Notes under the pieces: model-generated | Database searches by the model: none | What the model saw: the letters and a program-made list of their open reading frames with translations, nothing else | What the model was told of the DNA's origin: nothing | Translations under genes and position numbers: made by a program | In this document: in pieces, positions 25,863 through 34,157 of the stretch | Layout of the letters: each line of letters opens with the position of its first letter | Numbering within the stretch: the stretch's first letter is position 1 | Assembly: GCA_015064785.1 (NCBI GenBank) | Contig: SVRM01000032.1 | Location: 1 to 39,035 of the forward strand | Source of the DNA: Oscillospiraceae bacterium | GTDB taxonomy: Bacteria > Bacillota > Clostridia > Oscillospirales > CAG-272 | Length of the DNA: 39,035 bases | Reading direction: 5' to 3'

Positions 25863-28238
25863 TTATTCACTTAAATAAATCGATACGCGCGACTGGATGA
25901 TTTCGGCGGCTTCCTCCTTGGTACGAATACCATGATATACCGCATCCAATTCCTCATTGACAATTCCATCAATGACCGTATCTGTATTGCCGATCGTCGG
26001 CAGTGCTGTCAGATGGTATAGAAGTCGACTGCACAGCACCTCTGAAACCGCAATACTGCTGCGGTCCTTTTCATTACCGTCAGTCAATATATGGTATGCC
26101 ATAATCTGTGTGTTCACCTTACCGTTTGACTGCGGTACGGTAATTTTATCTATATGGAAGATTCCGGGCATGAGCAATGTACTGAATGCCGATTTGGTTA
26201 CCGGCAAGGCACCGCGCAAATAAACAGACGAGGTCTGAATTTCATCACTGTACAGCAGGGACAGGAGTGCTTTTATGCCGTCATCGGCTTCGGTATGCAC
26301 CGCCGCCCGTGCTGTCAGACGCGCGTTGACAACCGGTTTGCCGCCGTCTCCGGTCGGATAGCCGCAGAACTGCCATGCGGCATTTTCCGCCGACAGTGCC
26401 GCGAGCAGTGCCTGCGTACCGCCGCCGCTGTCCAGACGCAAATGCAGCATCCGAATCTTTCCGGCAGCAAGATCACCGATGGGATTGCCCTCTGCAATCA
26501 GCGTACCGCCGCCCGTCGACAGTTTCCCCCGGTAACCGTGATCGTAATATCGGTTGTCGGCATTTTCTTTGAGTGCTGATATGACATCGACCGTATCCGG
26601 AAAAGCATCCGACAGAAAATCGCAGGCTTCACCGCCAATGAAATCAAGCGTTCGTGATGTCATCAGTGTAAGGGACGCATCCCGATCAAACAGCGGCGCG
26701 CCGCCGTCCGGTGTCACAGACCGAACGAGATCGGCAAATGCATTCCATGTCAATCCCTGCTCTGTGGGACAAAGGGCGTCCGTTGTCAGAAATGTGTGAT
26801 ATTGCGCGGAAACGGGCAGGGCATAGACAGCACCGCTGTCCTGCTGTGCAAGCATACAAAGGCTGTCGGTCAATGCAAAATCGGCAAGCCAGGCTGCCAT
26901 ATCATAAAGGCAGTCCTTTCCGTCGAGCATGTTCAGATAATCCTGTGTTCCGTAGGCATAACCGATCAGATACAGATCGTATTCCATCCCCGCTTCCAGA
27001 TCGGCACGCAGAAGATCGGTCACAGCGGCATACTCTCCTCCGCCAATCTGCGCCGCCGCAGAATCCGAGTGGGAAAATGCCGCATCAAGGTCGGTATATT
27101 CCGCAAACCACTTCTCATTTTCCCGATTGAAGTGATTGACAGCCAACGTAAGGAAATCCCGTTCCTCATTGGAACAGTATGCGGAAGCCACGCGGAAGGT
27201 CCTGCGGTCCACGGGCACACCGACGGTATCGGGTGCAAAGATCGCGGGAGAGGAAAGCTCCGTCATGGCATCGTAATACCAGATGAGAAACCGATCTCCG
27301 TCCATCACATCGGCGACGGAAATGTCTTTCCATGATACATAAGACTGTGCAAAATCAATCAGCAGCGTTTCCACCCCGTCCCGCTGAACATAGACCGCTT
27401 CCCGGCAGAACAGATACACGGCACCGTCCGTGTAGAATATCTGCTCCGCACGGCGGTAGTTTTCGGTGTCTGTATGCAGTGTCACAGGCAAAACCGTATC
27501 GGTAAGCGGATCATACCGCAGAGCGGAACCGTCCTGACAGCAGAGGATGACACTGCCGTCGGATGCACGGTAACCGTCGGACAACTGGGATGCCGTCTGA
27601 AATACACCGTGCCTGATCAGCGCCCCGTCAAATATCCAAAATGATGTGGGTTCATATCGGTTATAAAACAGAATTGCATCGTCCGAAATATACAGAAGCC
27701 GCGCTTGAAACCGGGCATCGGGCGGGGTCATGTCTGCGGTCGGAATCGATTCACTTTCGCTTGTAATGCGGTAATCTGTATCGGTTTTCACAACGCGGAC
27801 GGTTTCATTTTTGTCATCATGCACCATGGAGACATATCCGCCGTCGGAGGTCGGCAGAAATAGGGTTGTATCGAACCGGACCTTGTCGCCGTCAAGACCG
27901 TTGACCGTATTCGCCGTCAGATAGACATCCTCCTCGACTGTGGTCATTACGCCGTCCGAGCTGTAACGGATGTGTATGGGATGTGCATACCGATCCTCGG
28001 ACAGTCTTGTGTCACGCAGACAGATTTGACCGTTTATGAAATAATTATGCTCGGAAAACATCATGGTCTGACCGTTCAAAATCAAATTTTGTTCGTTGGC
28101 AGGCATTTCCAATGGCATAAGCAAGTAACGTCCTGTAATCTGTGTATGTTCAACGGGTGGCGGGGTTTCAGTTACTTCACAGGCACACAGCAGAAATATA
28201 GATAGAAACAAATAAACATACACCCTATATTTTGACAT
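25863..28238 (-). CDS. Large two-domain extracellular solute-binding lipoprotein
   Basis: 791 residues. The signal peptide ends in LLCAC, so C20 should carry lipid. Residues about 30-360 contain repeated strand-rich stretches (YVSMVHDDKNETVRVV, SFWIFDGALIRHGVFQ, ALRYDPLTDTVLPVTL, AVYLFCREAVYVQRDGV) that look like a beta-propeller. From about residue 365 (RTFRVASAYCSNEERDFLTL) the protein resembles ABC-type extracellular sugar-binding proteins: YDLYLIGY, YDMAAWLADFAL, GAVYALPVSAQYHTFLT and a late helical region. That would make it a sensor or capture protein on the outer membrane face. No ABC permease or ATPase is adjacent. GGAGG lies about 6 bases before the ATG. A role in sugar sensing is inferred; the propeller reading is by eye only. 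Confidence 0.78.
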   Translation of the reverse strand: MSKYRVYVYLFLSIFLLCACEVTETPPPVEHTQITGRYLLMPLEMPANEQNLILNGQTMMFSEHNYFINGQICLRDTRLSEDRYAHPIHIRYSSDGVMTTVEEDVYLTANTVNGLDGDKVRFDTTLFLPTSDGGYVSMVHDDKNETVRVVKTDTDYRITSESESIPTADMTPPDARFQARLLYISDDAILFYNRYEPTSFWIFDGALIRHGVFQTASQLSDGYRASDGSVILCCQDGSALRYDPLTDTVLPVTLHTDTENYRRAEQIFYTDGAVYLFCREAVYVQRDGVETLLIDFAQSYVSWKDISVADVMDGDRFLIWYYDAMTELSSPAIFAPDTVGVPVDRRTFRVASAYCSNEERDFLTLAVNHFNRENEKWFAEYTDLDAAFSHSDSAAAQIGGGEYAAVTDLLRADLEAGMEYDLYLIGYAYGTQDYLNMLDGKDCLYDMAAWLADFALTDSLCMLAQQDSGAVYALPVSAQYHTFLTTDALCPTEQGLTWNAFADLVRSVTPDGGAPLFDRDASLTLMTSRTLDFIGGEACDFLSDAFPDTVDVISALKENADNRYYDHGYRGKLSTGGGTLIAEGNPIGDLAAGKIRMLHLRLDSGGGTQALLAALSAENAAWQFCGYPTGDGGKPVVNARLTARAAVHTEADDGIKALLSLLYSDEIQTSSVYLRGALPVTKSAFSTLLMPGIFHIDKITVPQSNGKVNTQIMAYHILTDGNEKDRSSIAVSEVLCSRLLYHLTALPTIGNTDTVIDGIVNEELDAVYHGIRTKEEAAEIIQSRVSIYLSE

Positions 28239-28307
28239 AAATCCTCCGATACATATTCATTCTCACCATTTCTGTCAATTCAACAAATGGTATGTTCTTT
28301 CAATTTC

Positions 28308-28336
28308 ATTATATCACATTGTCAATCTTATGTCTA
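28308..28336 (-). promoter_or_regulatory. Promoter of the solute-binding lipoprotein gene
   Basis: On the - strand TAGACA (28336-28331), 17 bases, then TATAAT (28313-28308) with a TGA extension. It lies 70 bases before the ATG, in the divergent gap with the MFS gene. Confidence 0.7.
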
Positions 28337-28425
28337 CAATTTCTATCCGCCCAACAGAATTTCTATATATCGCACAAATATATTCCATTGTTTTTGTTCA
28401 CAACAAACAATCAATTTTGCACCCC

Positions 28426-28454
28426 TTGCATTTTCTGTCGATTTGCGATATAAT
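28426..28454 (+). promoter_or_regulatory. Promoter of the MFS transporter gene
   Basis: TTGCAT (28426-28431), 17 bases, then TATAAT (28449-28454). AAAGGAG and the GTG start follow at 36 bases. The position of this promoter rules out the longer upstream reading of the MFS gene. Confidence 0.75.
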
Positions 28455-28490
28455 AGTATCGATTTTTTGACATTCAAAGGAGAATACCCC

Positions 28491-29717
28491 GTGAAGCTCA
28501 CAGACAAACACACCCTCTATGCAAGCTACCTCGGCTACATCACACAAGCCATCATCAACAACCTACCCCCGCTGCTGTTCGTAACCTTCCAGAATCACTT
28601 CGATATTCCGCTGTCCAAAATCAGCGCCCTGATCACAATGAACTTCGTCATCCAGATCATCGTTGACTTAATCAGCGCCAAATATGTTGACCGCATCGGC
28701 TACCGTCCGTCCATTGTCGCCGCCCACGTCTTCGCCGTGCTGGGGCTGGTATCGCTCGGTACCCTGCCCTTCCTCATCGATCCGTTCACCGGCATTGTCA
28801 TCGCCATGTTCCTCAATGCCATCGGCGGCGGTCTGACCGAGGTTCTGATCTCCCCAATCGTCGAATCGCTCCCCGGGGATGAAAAAGCCGCAGCCATGAG
28901 TGTCCTGCATTCGTTCTACTGCTGGGGTCATATGGCAGTCGTCATCCTGTCCACCGTCTATTTTGTGACCGTCGGCACCGATCACTGGCAGTTTCTGCCA
29001 TTCCTGTGGGCGCTGCTTCCGCTGTTCAACACCTTTTTGTATGCCTTTGTCCCGATGCATGTACTCGTCGCGGAGGAGGACAAAATTCCGCTTTCCAGGC
29101 TGTTCTCGGCAAAAATTTTCTGGCTGCTGTTTTTCTTAATGCTGTGCGCCGGTGCATCGGAGCAGGCGATGAGCCAGTGGTCGTCGTACTTTGCGGAGAG
29201 GGGACTCGGTGTCTCCAAAACCCTCGGCGACCTGCTCGGTCCGTGTGCATTCGCGCTGATGATGGGTCTGTCCCGCCTGATTTACGGCAAGCTCGGCTCG
29301 CGTATGAACGTCCAGCGTTTCATTGTCATCTCGGCGGCACTGTGCATCTTCTCCTACCTTCTGACTGTCTTTGCGCCCCACCCGATTCTGTCGCTCATCG
29401 GATGCGGCATCTGCGGCTTCTCCGTCGGTATCTTCTGGCCCGGTGTCTTCACCACAGCTGCGGCAACATATCCTGCGGGCGGCACGGCAATGTTCGCATT
29501 GCTCGCACTGGCAGGTGACGTCGGATGCGGCGGCGGACCGGGGCTTGTCGGCGTGATCTCGGGTGCCGCAAAGGACGGCTTTGAAGCGGTCAAGGCAATC
29601 ATTCCCGCCGGTGCCGAAACCGAGCTGAAGGTCGGTATGCTCATCGCCGTCATCTTCCCCGTCGGTATGATCGCCGGTATGGCAGCCCTGAAAAAAATGT
29701 CCGCAAAAAAGCAGTAA
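28491..29717 (+). CDS. Major facilitator superfamily transporter
   Basis: 408 residues starting at the GTG at 28491. AAAGGAG sits 8 bases before it and the promoter lies at 28426-28454. The open frame continues to 28287, but that extra sequence would be upstream of the promoter and is not membrane-like. The protein is an MFS carrier with about 12 helices: LYASYLGYITQAIINNLPPL, AKYVDRIGYRPSIVAAHVF as the loop 2-3 motif, GGGLTEVLISPIVESLPGDE and IYGKLGSRMNVQRF as the second-half repeat of that motif. The overall look is of sugar-transporting members (FucP/YfkF-like). Substrate is unknown. It precedes the DtxR-type regulator but that gene has its own promoter. Confidence 0.9.
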   Translation: MKLTDKHTLYASYLGYITQAIINNLPPLLFVTFQNHFDIPLSKISALITMNFVIQIIVDLISAKYVDRIGYRPSIVAAHVFAVLGLVSLGTLPFLIDPFTGIVIAMFLNAIGGGLTEVLISPIVESLPGDEKAAAMSVLHSFYCWGHMAVVILSTVYFVTVGTDHWQFLPFLWALLPLFNTFLYAFVPMHVLVAEEDKIPLSRLFSAKIFWLLFFLMLCAGASEQAMSQWSSYFAERGLGVSKTLGDLLGPCAFALMMGLSRLIYGKLGSRMNVQRFIVISAALCIFSYLLTVFAPHPILSLIGCGICGFSVGIFWPGVFTTAAATYPAGGTAMFALLALAGDVGCGGGPGLVGVISGAAKDGFEAVKAIIPAGAETELKVGMLIAVIFPVGMIAGMAALKKMSAKKQ

Positions 29718-29774
29718 ATCCAATCTGTTTTTAGAAAATCCGAAAAATTTTCAGCAAATCATGCAGCCTCTGTC

Positions 29775-29803
29775 TTGAATTGTACACAAATTTCTGGTAT
29801 AAT
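29775..29803 (+). promoter_or_regulatory. Promoter of the DtxR-family regulator gene
   Basis: TTGAAT (29775-29780), 17 bases, TATAAT (29798-29803). The spacer carries TTGT-AC-ACAA, a small dyad. The gene start follows 32 bases later with AGGAGG. Confidence 0.75.
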
Positions 29804-29835
29804 AATAGAAATACAAATGATAGGAGGTACGCGGT

Positions 29836-30219
29836 ATGCATTTGTTGGAATCCGGAGAAATGTACATAGAAACGATCCATGTCCTGTCCAAAAAGAGCGG
29901 TGTTGTCCGTTCTGTCGACGTCAGCGAATACATGGGCGTATCGAAGCCAAGTGTCAGCCGCGCCATCGGATTGCTCCGGGAAGGCGGCTATGTCCTCATG
30001 GCACGTGACGGGGCGCTGACCCTGACCGACGCCGGTGTGGAGGTCGCAAACAAGATCTACGAGCGTCACCGTGTCATCACAGCACTTCTGACCGCGCTCG
30101 GTGTTGCCCCCGAGGTTGCTGCTGACGACGCATGTAAGCTGGAACATCACATCAGCGACGAATCCTTTGAAGCGCTCAAGCGCCACGCGGAACAGTTCGT
30201 TTCCGTACTGAACCGATAA
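29836..30219 (+). CDS. DtxR/MntR-family metal-dependent transcriptional regulator
   Basis: 127 residues with a winged helix (SVDVSEYMGVSKPSVSRAIGLLREGGYV) and the metal-binding dimer domain. Aligned by eye with MntR, the metal ligands are M9, E12, H78, C100, E103 and H104. MntR has Asp at the first and Glu at the fourth of these; Met and Cys there are the DtxR/IdeR pattern, which points to iron rather than manganese. The protein lacks an SH3-like third domain, as MntR does. AGGAGG lies 8 bases before the ATG. It has its own promoter and a strong terminator, so it is monocistronic. No iron transport gene is next to it, so its targets must lie elsewhere. Confidence 0.9.
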   Translation: MHLLESGEMYIETIHVLSKKSGVVRSVDVSEYMGVSKPSVSRAIGLLREGGYVLMARDGALTLTDAGVEVANKIYERHRVITALLTALGVAPEVAADDACKLEHHISDESFEALKRHAEQFVSVLNR

Positions 30220-30230
30220 ATCCCCATCCC

Positions 30231-30277
30231 AAAAAACAGCACCGCCAGAGGCTCAGCCTTTGACGGTGCTGTTTTTT
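30231..30277. terminator. Strong bidirectional terminator
   Basis: A-run, CAGCACCG stem pairing with CGGTGCTG, then a T-run; pairing continues inward through one mismatch (CAGAGGC with GCCTTTG). It ends the DtxR-type gene (+) and the GH43-like gene (-), whose stop is at 30278. Confidence 0.93.
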
Positions 30278-31309
30278 TCACTTTTCCAGCGGGATACAAA
30301 CAACGAAGGTGGTATCCTCAAACGAATACGGAGAGGCTGCACGCCCCGTTGCACAGAACAGATGCGTCGGTCTACCGTTTTCGTCAAAGAGCAGCGACGG
30401 TCGCTCGAGATTGCCCTGCGTCGTCACAGTCCCATCCTTCCATGTGACCGTGCGGGAATAAACCTTCGGCGCGGGCGCAATCGCAAAATTCATGCAGTCC
30501 GTGCTTTCAGCGTAGAATCCCGCACCCCACTCTCCGGTAATGCCAAACGAACCGTTTTTCACATCGTCCTTGGCGATCAGACAAAAGACACCCCGGGCAT
30601 CATCGTACCAGATGAACGGATCCTCAATGTGAGCATCGGAATCCTCAAATTGCAGAATCGGCTGATCGGACAGCCTTGTGAAGGGTCCGGCGGGTGTCGG
30701 TGCATGAGCAATGCCCAGCTTCAGCGGCAGTCCGGCTCCGGCACGCGATTTGTAAATCATATAGGTTTCGCCGTCCGGCAAAATCACGACAGACGGATTG
30801 GTCGTGCAGGTGCAATCCCAGTACGCAGCACCGCGCGGCTCCAGCAGAGGCGCATCACAACGAACATACGGTCCGTCTATGTGATCGGCGACCGCAAGAC
30901 CGATGCGCTTGCGATTCCAGATTTCCAGTCCATGCTCCGGAGAGACAACCCCGCCCTCGCACGGCATATCCTCGGGATAGGTCGTACCCATATAATAAAG
31001 ATAATATTTCCCGCCCCACGCCTTGATACAGGTATTATGCGTGTTCATACCGTCAAAGTATTCCCGTCCGCGGCGCGGCAGAACAACAGAGACAAATTCG
31101 TACGGTCCCTGTGGTGTATCGGATACCGCATGAACAATTTCGGAATTGAGCAGCCAGTTCCAGCCAAATCCGTATTTTTTTGGCCAGCGGGACGAAAACA
31201 TATGATATCTGCCCTCCGCATAAATCACCGAACAGTCCCAGATATAGTAGTCCTCCATGGCAAACGCGACAGATGCACGCCCGGGATGGTAAGGAAAGTT
31301 TTGTATCAT
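30278..31309 (-). CDS. Five-bladed beta-propeller glycoside hydrolase, GH43-like
   Basis: 343 residues without a signal peptide. Repeated blade starts are visible: WDCSVIYAEGRYHMFSS (24-40), HNTCIKAWGGKYYLYYMG (91-108), NPSVVILPDGETYMIYKS (171-188), EDPFIWYDDARGVFCLIAKD (229-248) and a last one with ERPSLLFDENGRPTHLF. This is the GH32/43/62/68/117/130 type of fold. D25 (WDCS) and E229/D230 (HIEDPF) sit where the catalytic acids of GH43-type enzymes sit. Exact family and substrate are uncertain. GGAGGAA precedes the ATG. It follows the GH38 gene by 33 bases in the same orientation, so it probably works on the same imported glycan. Confidence 0.8.
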   Translation of the reverse strand: MIQNFPYHPGRASVAFAMEDYYIWDCSVIYAEGRYHMFSSRWPKKYGFGWNWLLNSEIVHAVSDTPQGPYEFVSVVLPRRGREYFDGMNTHNTCIKAWGGKYYLYYMGTTYPEDMPCEGGVVSPEHGLEIWNRKRIGLAVADHIDGPYVRCDAPLLEPRGAAYWDCTCTTNPSVVILPDGETYMIYKSRAGAGLPLKLGIAHAPTPAGPFTRLSDQPILQFEDSDAHIEDPFIWYDDARGVFCLIAKDDVKNGSFGITGEWGAGFYAESTDCMNFAIAPAPKVYSRTVTWKDGTVTTQGNLERPSLLFDENGRPTHLFCATGRAASPYSFEDTTFVVCIPLEK

Positions 31310-31342
31310 TTTGATTCCTCCAAGCAGATTTTCAAACAGCCA

Positions 31343-33841
31343 TCAAATCTCGATCCGATCGGATACCGCAAGTCCGGTACCGTCATACCGTACCGTTTTC
31401 ACTTCATAACGGCCAAACCGCAGAGGAACCGTCTTGCCGCCGACCGACAGCACGCAATCCTTGTTCTGTGCGCTGTTATTGAGAAGGCGCATAAGATACA
31501 TATCCGCACCGTGCTGTTTTTTCATCGTAATCAGAACGATGTCGCGGTCGGAAACCGTCGGCACCACCGGTGCGGCAGGAACCGTATCGGCAAGTCCCGA
31601 TTCAGCCGGGAAAACATTACATGCATACGGCGGCACGTTGTATTCCCACGCAAGCCGCTCCAGAGACGCCTCTCCCACGCGGTCCAGACGGAAGAAGAAA
31701 TCACGCTCGCCCATGTCGATCTTTTTCACAAACTTGTCGGACGGAATGATCGGACGGTTGTTGATCGGATGCGCACAGTACGACGCACCGCGCACAAGCG
31801 ACATCGACAGAACGCCGTTTTCATAGGACGAACCGTAGGTACCGCGGTTGAACAGCACCGTAACAGCACCGCCTTCCCCGCGCAGACCGACAAACCGCTG
31901 TGCAACATTTTCGCGTCCGTCACGGTACAGCACCTCCGTACCGAACGCCGTCTGTCCGATGACATCGCCGCAGTCGGTCAGCGGAAGCGCCAGCTTGAGC
32001 ATCCGGTCGGCATCGCCCATGAAGACATCAGCACGGACATCAATGGCCGAGCGGGTCTTGTACAGCGTGTATTCCATACGCACATGTGTGTTTTCCCGAC
32101 GGAAGAAGCATTCCACAACCGTGCAGATTGCGCCGTCTTCCGTCACCTGCACCGGCATCATACCGACAAACGGACCGTCCTTGATGGTTTCGCCCTCCGG
32201 CACATCCATCAAAGCAAATGTCTGCGGATTGCGTCCCATCCCGGACAGCTGAAATCCGCCCATGCCCCACGGATCGGGATTGTCCTCATAAAAGACCGGC
32301 AGGAATGCCCCTCTGACCCCCAGAGGAGCCGCGTCGGAAATCAGTTCGCGTCCGTCCAGCACAAACGAGCGCAGAAGACCGGTTTTTCCGTCAATCTCAA
32401 TATGCTTATTCACCGTTCTGCCGCCGTCGGCAAAGGATGCATCAAAGACGAAATCCCCGCCGCGCGCCAGCGGTGTTTTTTCTTTTGCGTCTTCAAAGTC
32501 CACATAAACGGAGAAGCGCGTGATGTCCATCGGACGCAGGGGTGCGCGGAAGACAAAGCGTTTGCGCCAGTCGAGATTCAGATTCGACTCTTCCTTGATG
32601 ACCTGCGCCGCAATCACCTCGCCCGCTTCGTTGCAGACACGCATGTGAGAGACCACCGTGTCCGACCAGTTCTGATCGGCGAGCATCATCTCGCAGACGA
32701 TTTCCGTTTCCCATTCGTAGGGATTCGGGTTGAAAACCAGAACAGGGAATTCCCCTTCTGCCGCACGCGGCTGTGCGCCGGACAGCGCAAAATACGCCCT
32801 TGCACGCAGACGGCTGCACAAAAGCAGACCGTGATCGAGCAACTGAAGACCGTTTTCCTCGCCCGCGCGAACCGAGGAACCGGGCAGAATGTCGTGGAAT
32901 TCCGCATTGAGCAGATCTTCCGTCACCTCATCCAGCTCTTTTTCGGGATATTCGATCAACCCGCGCAGCGCCGCAGCAGAACACAGCTTTTCCGCAGTAT
33001 ACAGTGCATTTTCCAGCGCCGCGTGTTTTTGTTTGATCTGCACCATGGAGGTATAGCAGCCGGGCATCACCGTGCGGAGCGCACCGCGGTGAATGACCTC
33101 CGGATCCAGCTTTGCAAAGAAATGCTCCGGCGTGGAATGAAGAATTTCAACAGAATCCCCAAGCTCCGCCTTCATTGCATCAATGTCGCCAAGGTCACGC
33201 CGGGACGGACCGCCGCCATGGTTGCCGACACCCCAGAGTACACAGATAACATCTTCTTCCTGTGAAGCCATGCGGTTTCTGATCGCTTCCGCGGCATGAC
33301 CGAGCGGAGAATTGTAGCCGTGGTTGGACGCAAACACCTTGATCTGCGAGCCGTCAACCCCTTCCCAGACAAACTGTCTTGCCGGAATCGGATCGTTGCC
33401 CGGACGCGCGAGAATCAGACTGTCCTGTCCGCATTTGGAAATGATCTGCGGCAGACCGGAGGAATGTCCGAATGCGTCAAAGTTGATCGCAGTCGTCGGA
33501 TTGACACCGAATTTTTCGGCAAAGTAGCGATGTCCGACCAGAATCTGCCGCACAAAGCTCTCGCCGGAGGGCATGTTGCAGTCGGGCTGAAGATACCAGC
33601 CACCCATAATATGCCAGCGCCCCTCGCGGATCAGCCGCTTGATTTTGGAAAACAGTGCAGGCGCATATTCTTCAATATACTTATACAGCGTCACTTCATT
33701 GTGACAGAAAATGTAATCAAATTCATCGGCCAGGTCAGCTGCCGCACGGAAGGTCGACAGCGCCGCCGCCGCACCTTCTTCCCACTCCCACTGCCAGATG
33801 GGGTCGAGATGGGCGTTACAGATCAGATGCACTTCTTTCAT
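31343..33841 (-). CDS. GH38 alpha-mannosidase
   Basis: 832 residues without a signal peptide, a common length for bacterial cytoplasmic enzymes. It opens MKEVHLICNAHLDPIWQWEW, with zinc ligands H11 and D13. The nucleophile is expected at D122 in AINFDAFGHS. LWGVGNHGGGPSRRD holds a further zinc-ligand histidine; the three-helix bundle and C-terminal beta-sandwich domains follow. It removes alpha-linked mannose from imported oligosaccharides, retaining the anomeric configuration. The start is fixed by the conserved N terminus, yet the nearest AAAGGA lies 31 bases upstream with a hairpin between. First gene of an operon with the GH43-like enzyme, behind a long structured leader. Confidence 0.95.
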   Translation of the reverse strand: MKEVHLICNAHLDPIWQWEWEEGAAAALSTFRAAADLADEFDYIFCHNEVTLYKYIEEYAPALFSKIKRLIREGRWHIMGGWYLQPDCNMPSGESFVRQILVGHRYFAEKFGVNPTTAINFDAFGHSSGLPQIISKCGQDSLILARPGNDPIPARQFVWEGVDGSQIKVFASNHGYNSPLGHAAEAIRNRMASQEEDVICVLWGVGNHGGGPSRRDLGDIDAMKAELGDSVEILHSTPEHFFAKLDPEVIHRGALRTVMPGCYTSMVQIKQKHAALENALYTAEKLCSAAALRGLIEYPEKELDEVTEDLLNAEFHDILPGSSVRAGEENGLQLLDHGLLLCSRLRARAYFALSGAQPRAAEGEFPVLVFNPNPYEWETEIVCEMMLADQNWSDTVVSHMRVCNEAGEVIAAQVIKEESNLNLDWRKRFVFRAPLRPMDITRFSVYVDFEDAKEKTPLARGGDFVFDASFADGGRTVNKHIEIDGKTGLLRSFVLDGRELISDAAPLGVRGAFLPVFYEDNPDPWGMGGFQLSGMGRNPQTFALMDVPEGETIKDGPFVGMMPVQVTEDGAICTVVECFFRRENTHVRMEYTLYKTRSAIDVRADVFMGDADRMLKLALPLTDCGDVIGQTAFGTEVLYRDGRENVAQRFVGLRGEGGAVTVLFNRGTYGSSYENGVLSMSLVRGASYCAHPINNRPIIPSDKFVKKIDMGERDFFFRLDRVGEASLERLAWEYNVPPYACNVFPAESGLADTVPAAPVVPTVSDRDIVLITMKKQHGADMYLMRLLNNSAQNKDCVLSVGGKTVPLRFGRYEVKTVRYDGTGLAVSDRIEI

Positions 33842-34019
33842 TTGGTAATCCGACTTTCGTTTGACGAAAGAATCCTTTCTTGGTTATTTGGTAAATCCGT
33901 TTTACGGCTTGGAAATCACTGCCCGCTTTTGTCGGTGCAAAATCACCTGCCTGTGATGCCGGATGGCAGGAACAGGTGCAATTCAGCACATCACCAAAGC
34001 GTCCTTTCTGCTTTTTTCA
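33842..34019 (-). promoter_or_regulatory. Long structured leader of the GH38 operon
   Basis: The leader is about 170 bases on the - strand and contains no gene. Downstream from the promoter it holds a 10-bp stem with a bulge (CACCTGCCTG with CAGG-AA-CAGGTG, 33944-33978), a small CCGT-AAA-ACGG hairpin (33897-33907), and the ribosome site followed by the 7-bp hairpin CTTTCGT-CAA-ACGAAAG (33870-33854). The last hairpin is flanked by a direct repeat, GGATTTACCAAAT (33898-33886) and GGATTACCAAAT (33851-33840); the second copy includes the start codon. Together with the promoter and the opposite GH2 promoter, this describes the 316-base gap 33842-34157. Confidence 0.55.
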
Positions 34020-34048
34020 ATGATACCACAATTCCGTGCATCTGTCAA
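34020..34048 (-). promoter_or_regulatory. Sigma-A promoter of the GH38 operon
   Basis: On the - strand TTGACA (34048-34043), 17 bases, then TATCAT (34025-34020). It points to the GH38 gene and predicts a 5' leader of about 170 bases. Confidence 0.75.
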
Positions 34049-34091
34049 TCATTTTTGCAGGATAAATCTTGCAGAAAAACAGCCCTCTCTC

Positions 34092-34121
34092 TTGTAATCG
34101 CCCCTGGCAATGTGGTATAAT
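34092..34121 (+). promoter_or_regulatory. Promoter of the second GH2 gene
   Basis: TTGTAA (34092-34097), 18 bases, then TATAAT (34116-34121) with a TGG extension, 36 bases before the chosen ATG. Confidence 0.7.
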
Positions 34122-34157
34122 AACAGTATTCCATACCAACCGAAACGAGGAACCGTT

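Noticed and set aside
28287..28490. N-terminal extension of the MFS transporter
   Set aside because: The promoter at 28426-28454 and AAAGGAG before the GTG at 28491 show that the gene starts later; the extra residues are not membrane-like.
30260..33265. A 1001-codon open frame on the + strand
   Set aside because: It lies fully antisense to the GH38 and GH43-like genes, whose motifs are unmistakable. Its translation is rich in Arg/His without recognisable domains, and it starts inside a terminator. It is a shadow of GC-rich codons.
33954..33967. Small leader peptide in the GH38 leader
   Set aside because: Only very short frames such as ATG TGC TGA occur and none has a convincing ribosome site or regulatory codons.
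34110..34157. Upstream ATG of the second GH2 gene
   Set aside because: It overlaps the -10 box (34116-34121), so it would not be transcribed in full; the ATG at 34158 has a ribosome site.
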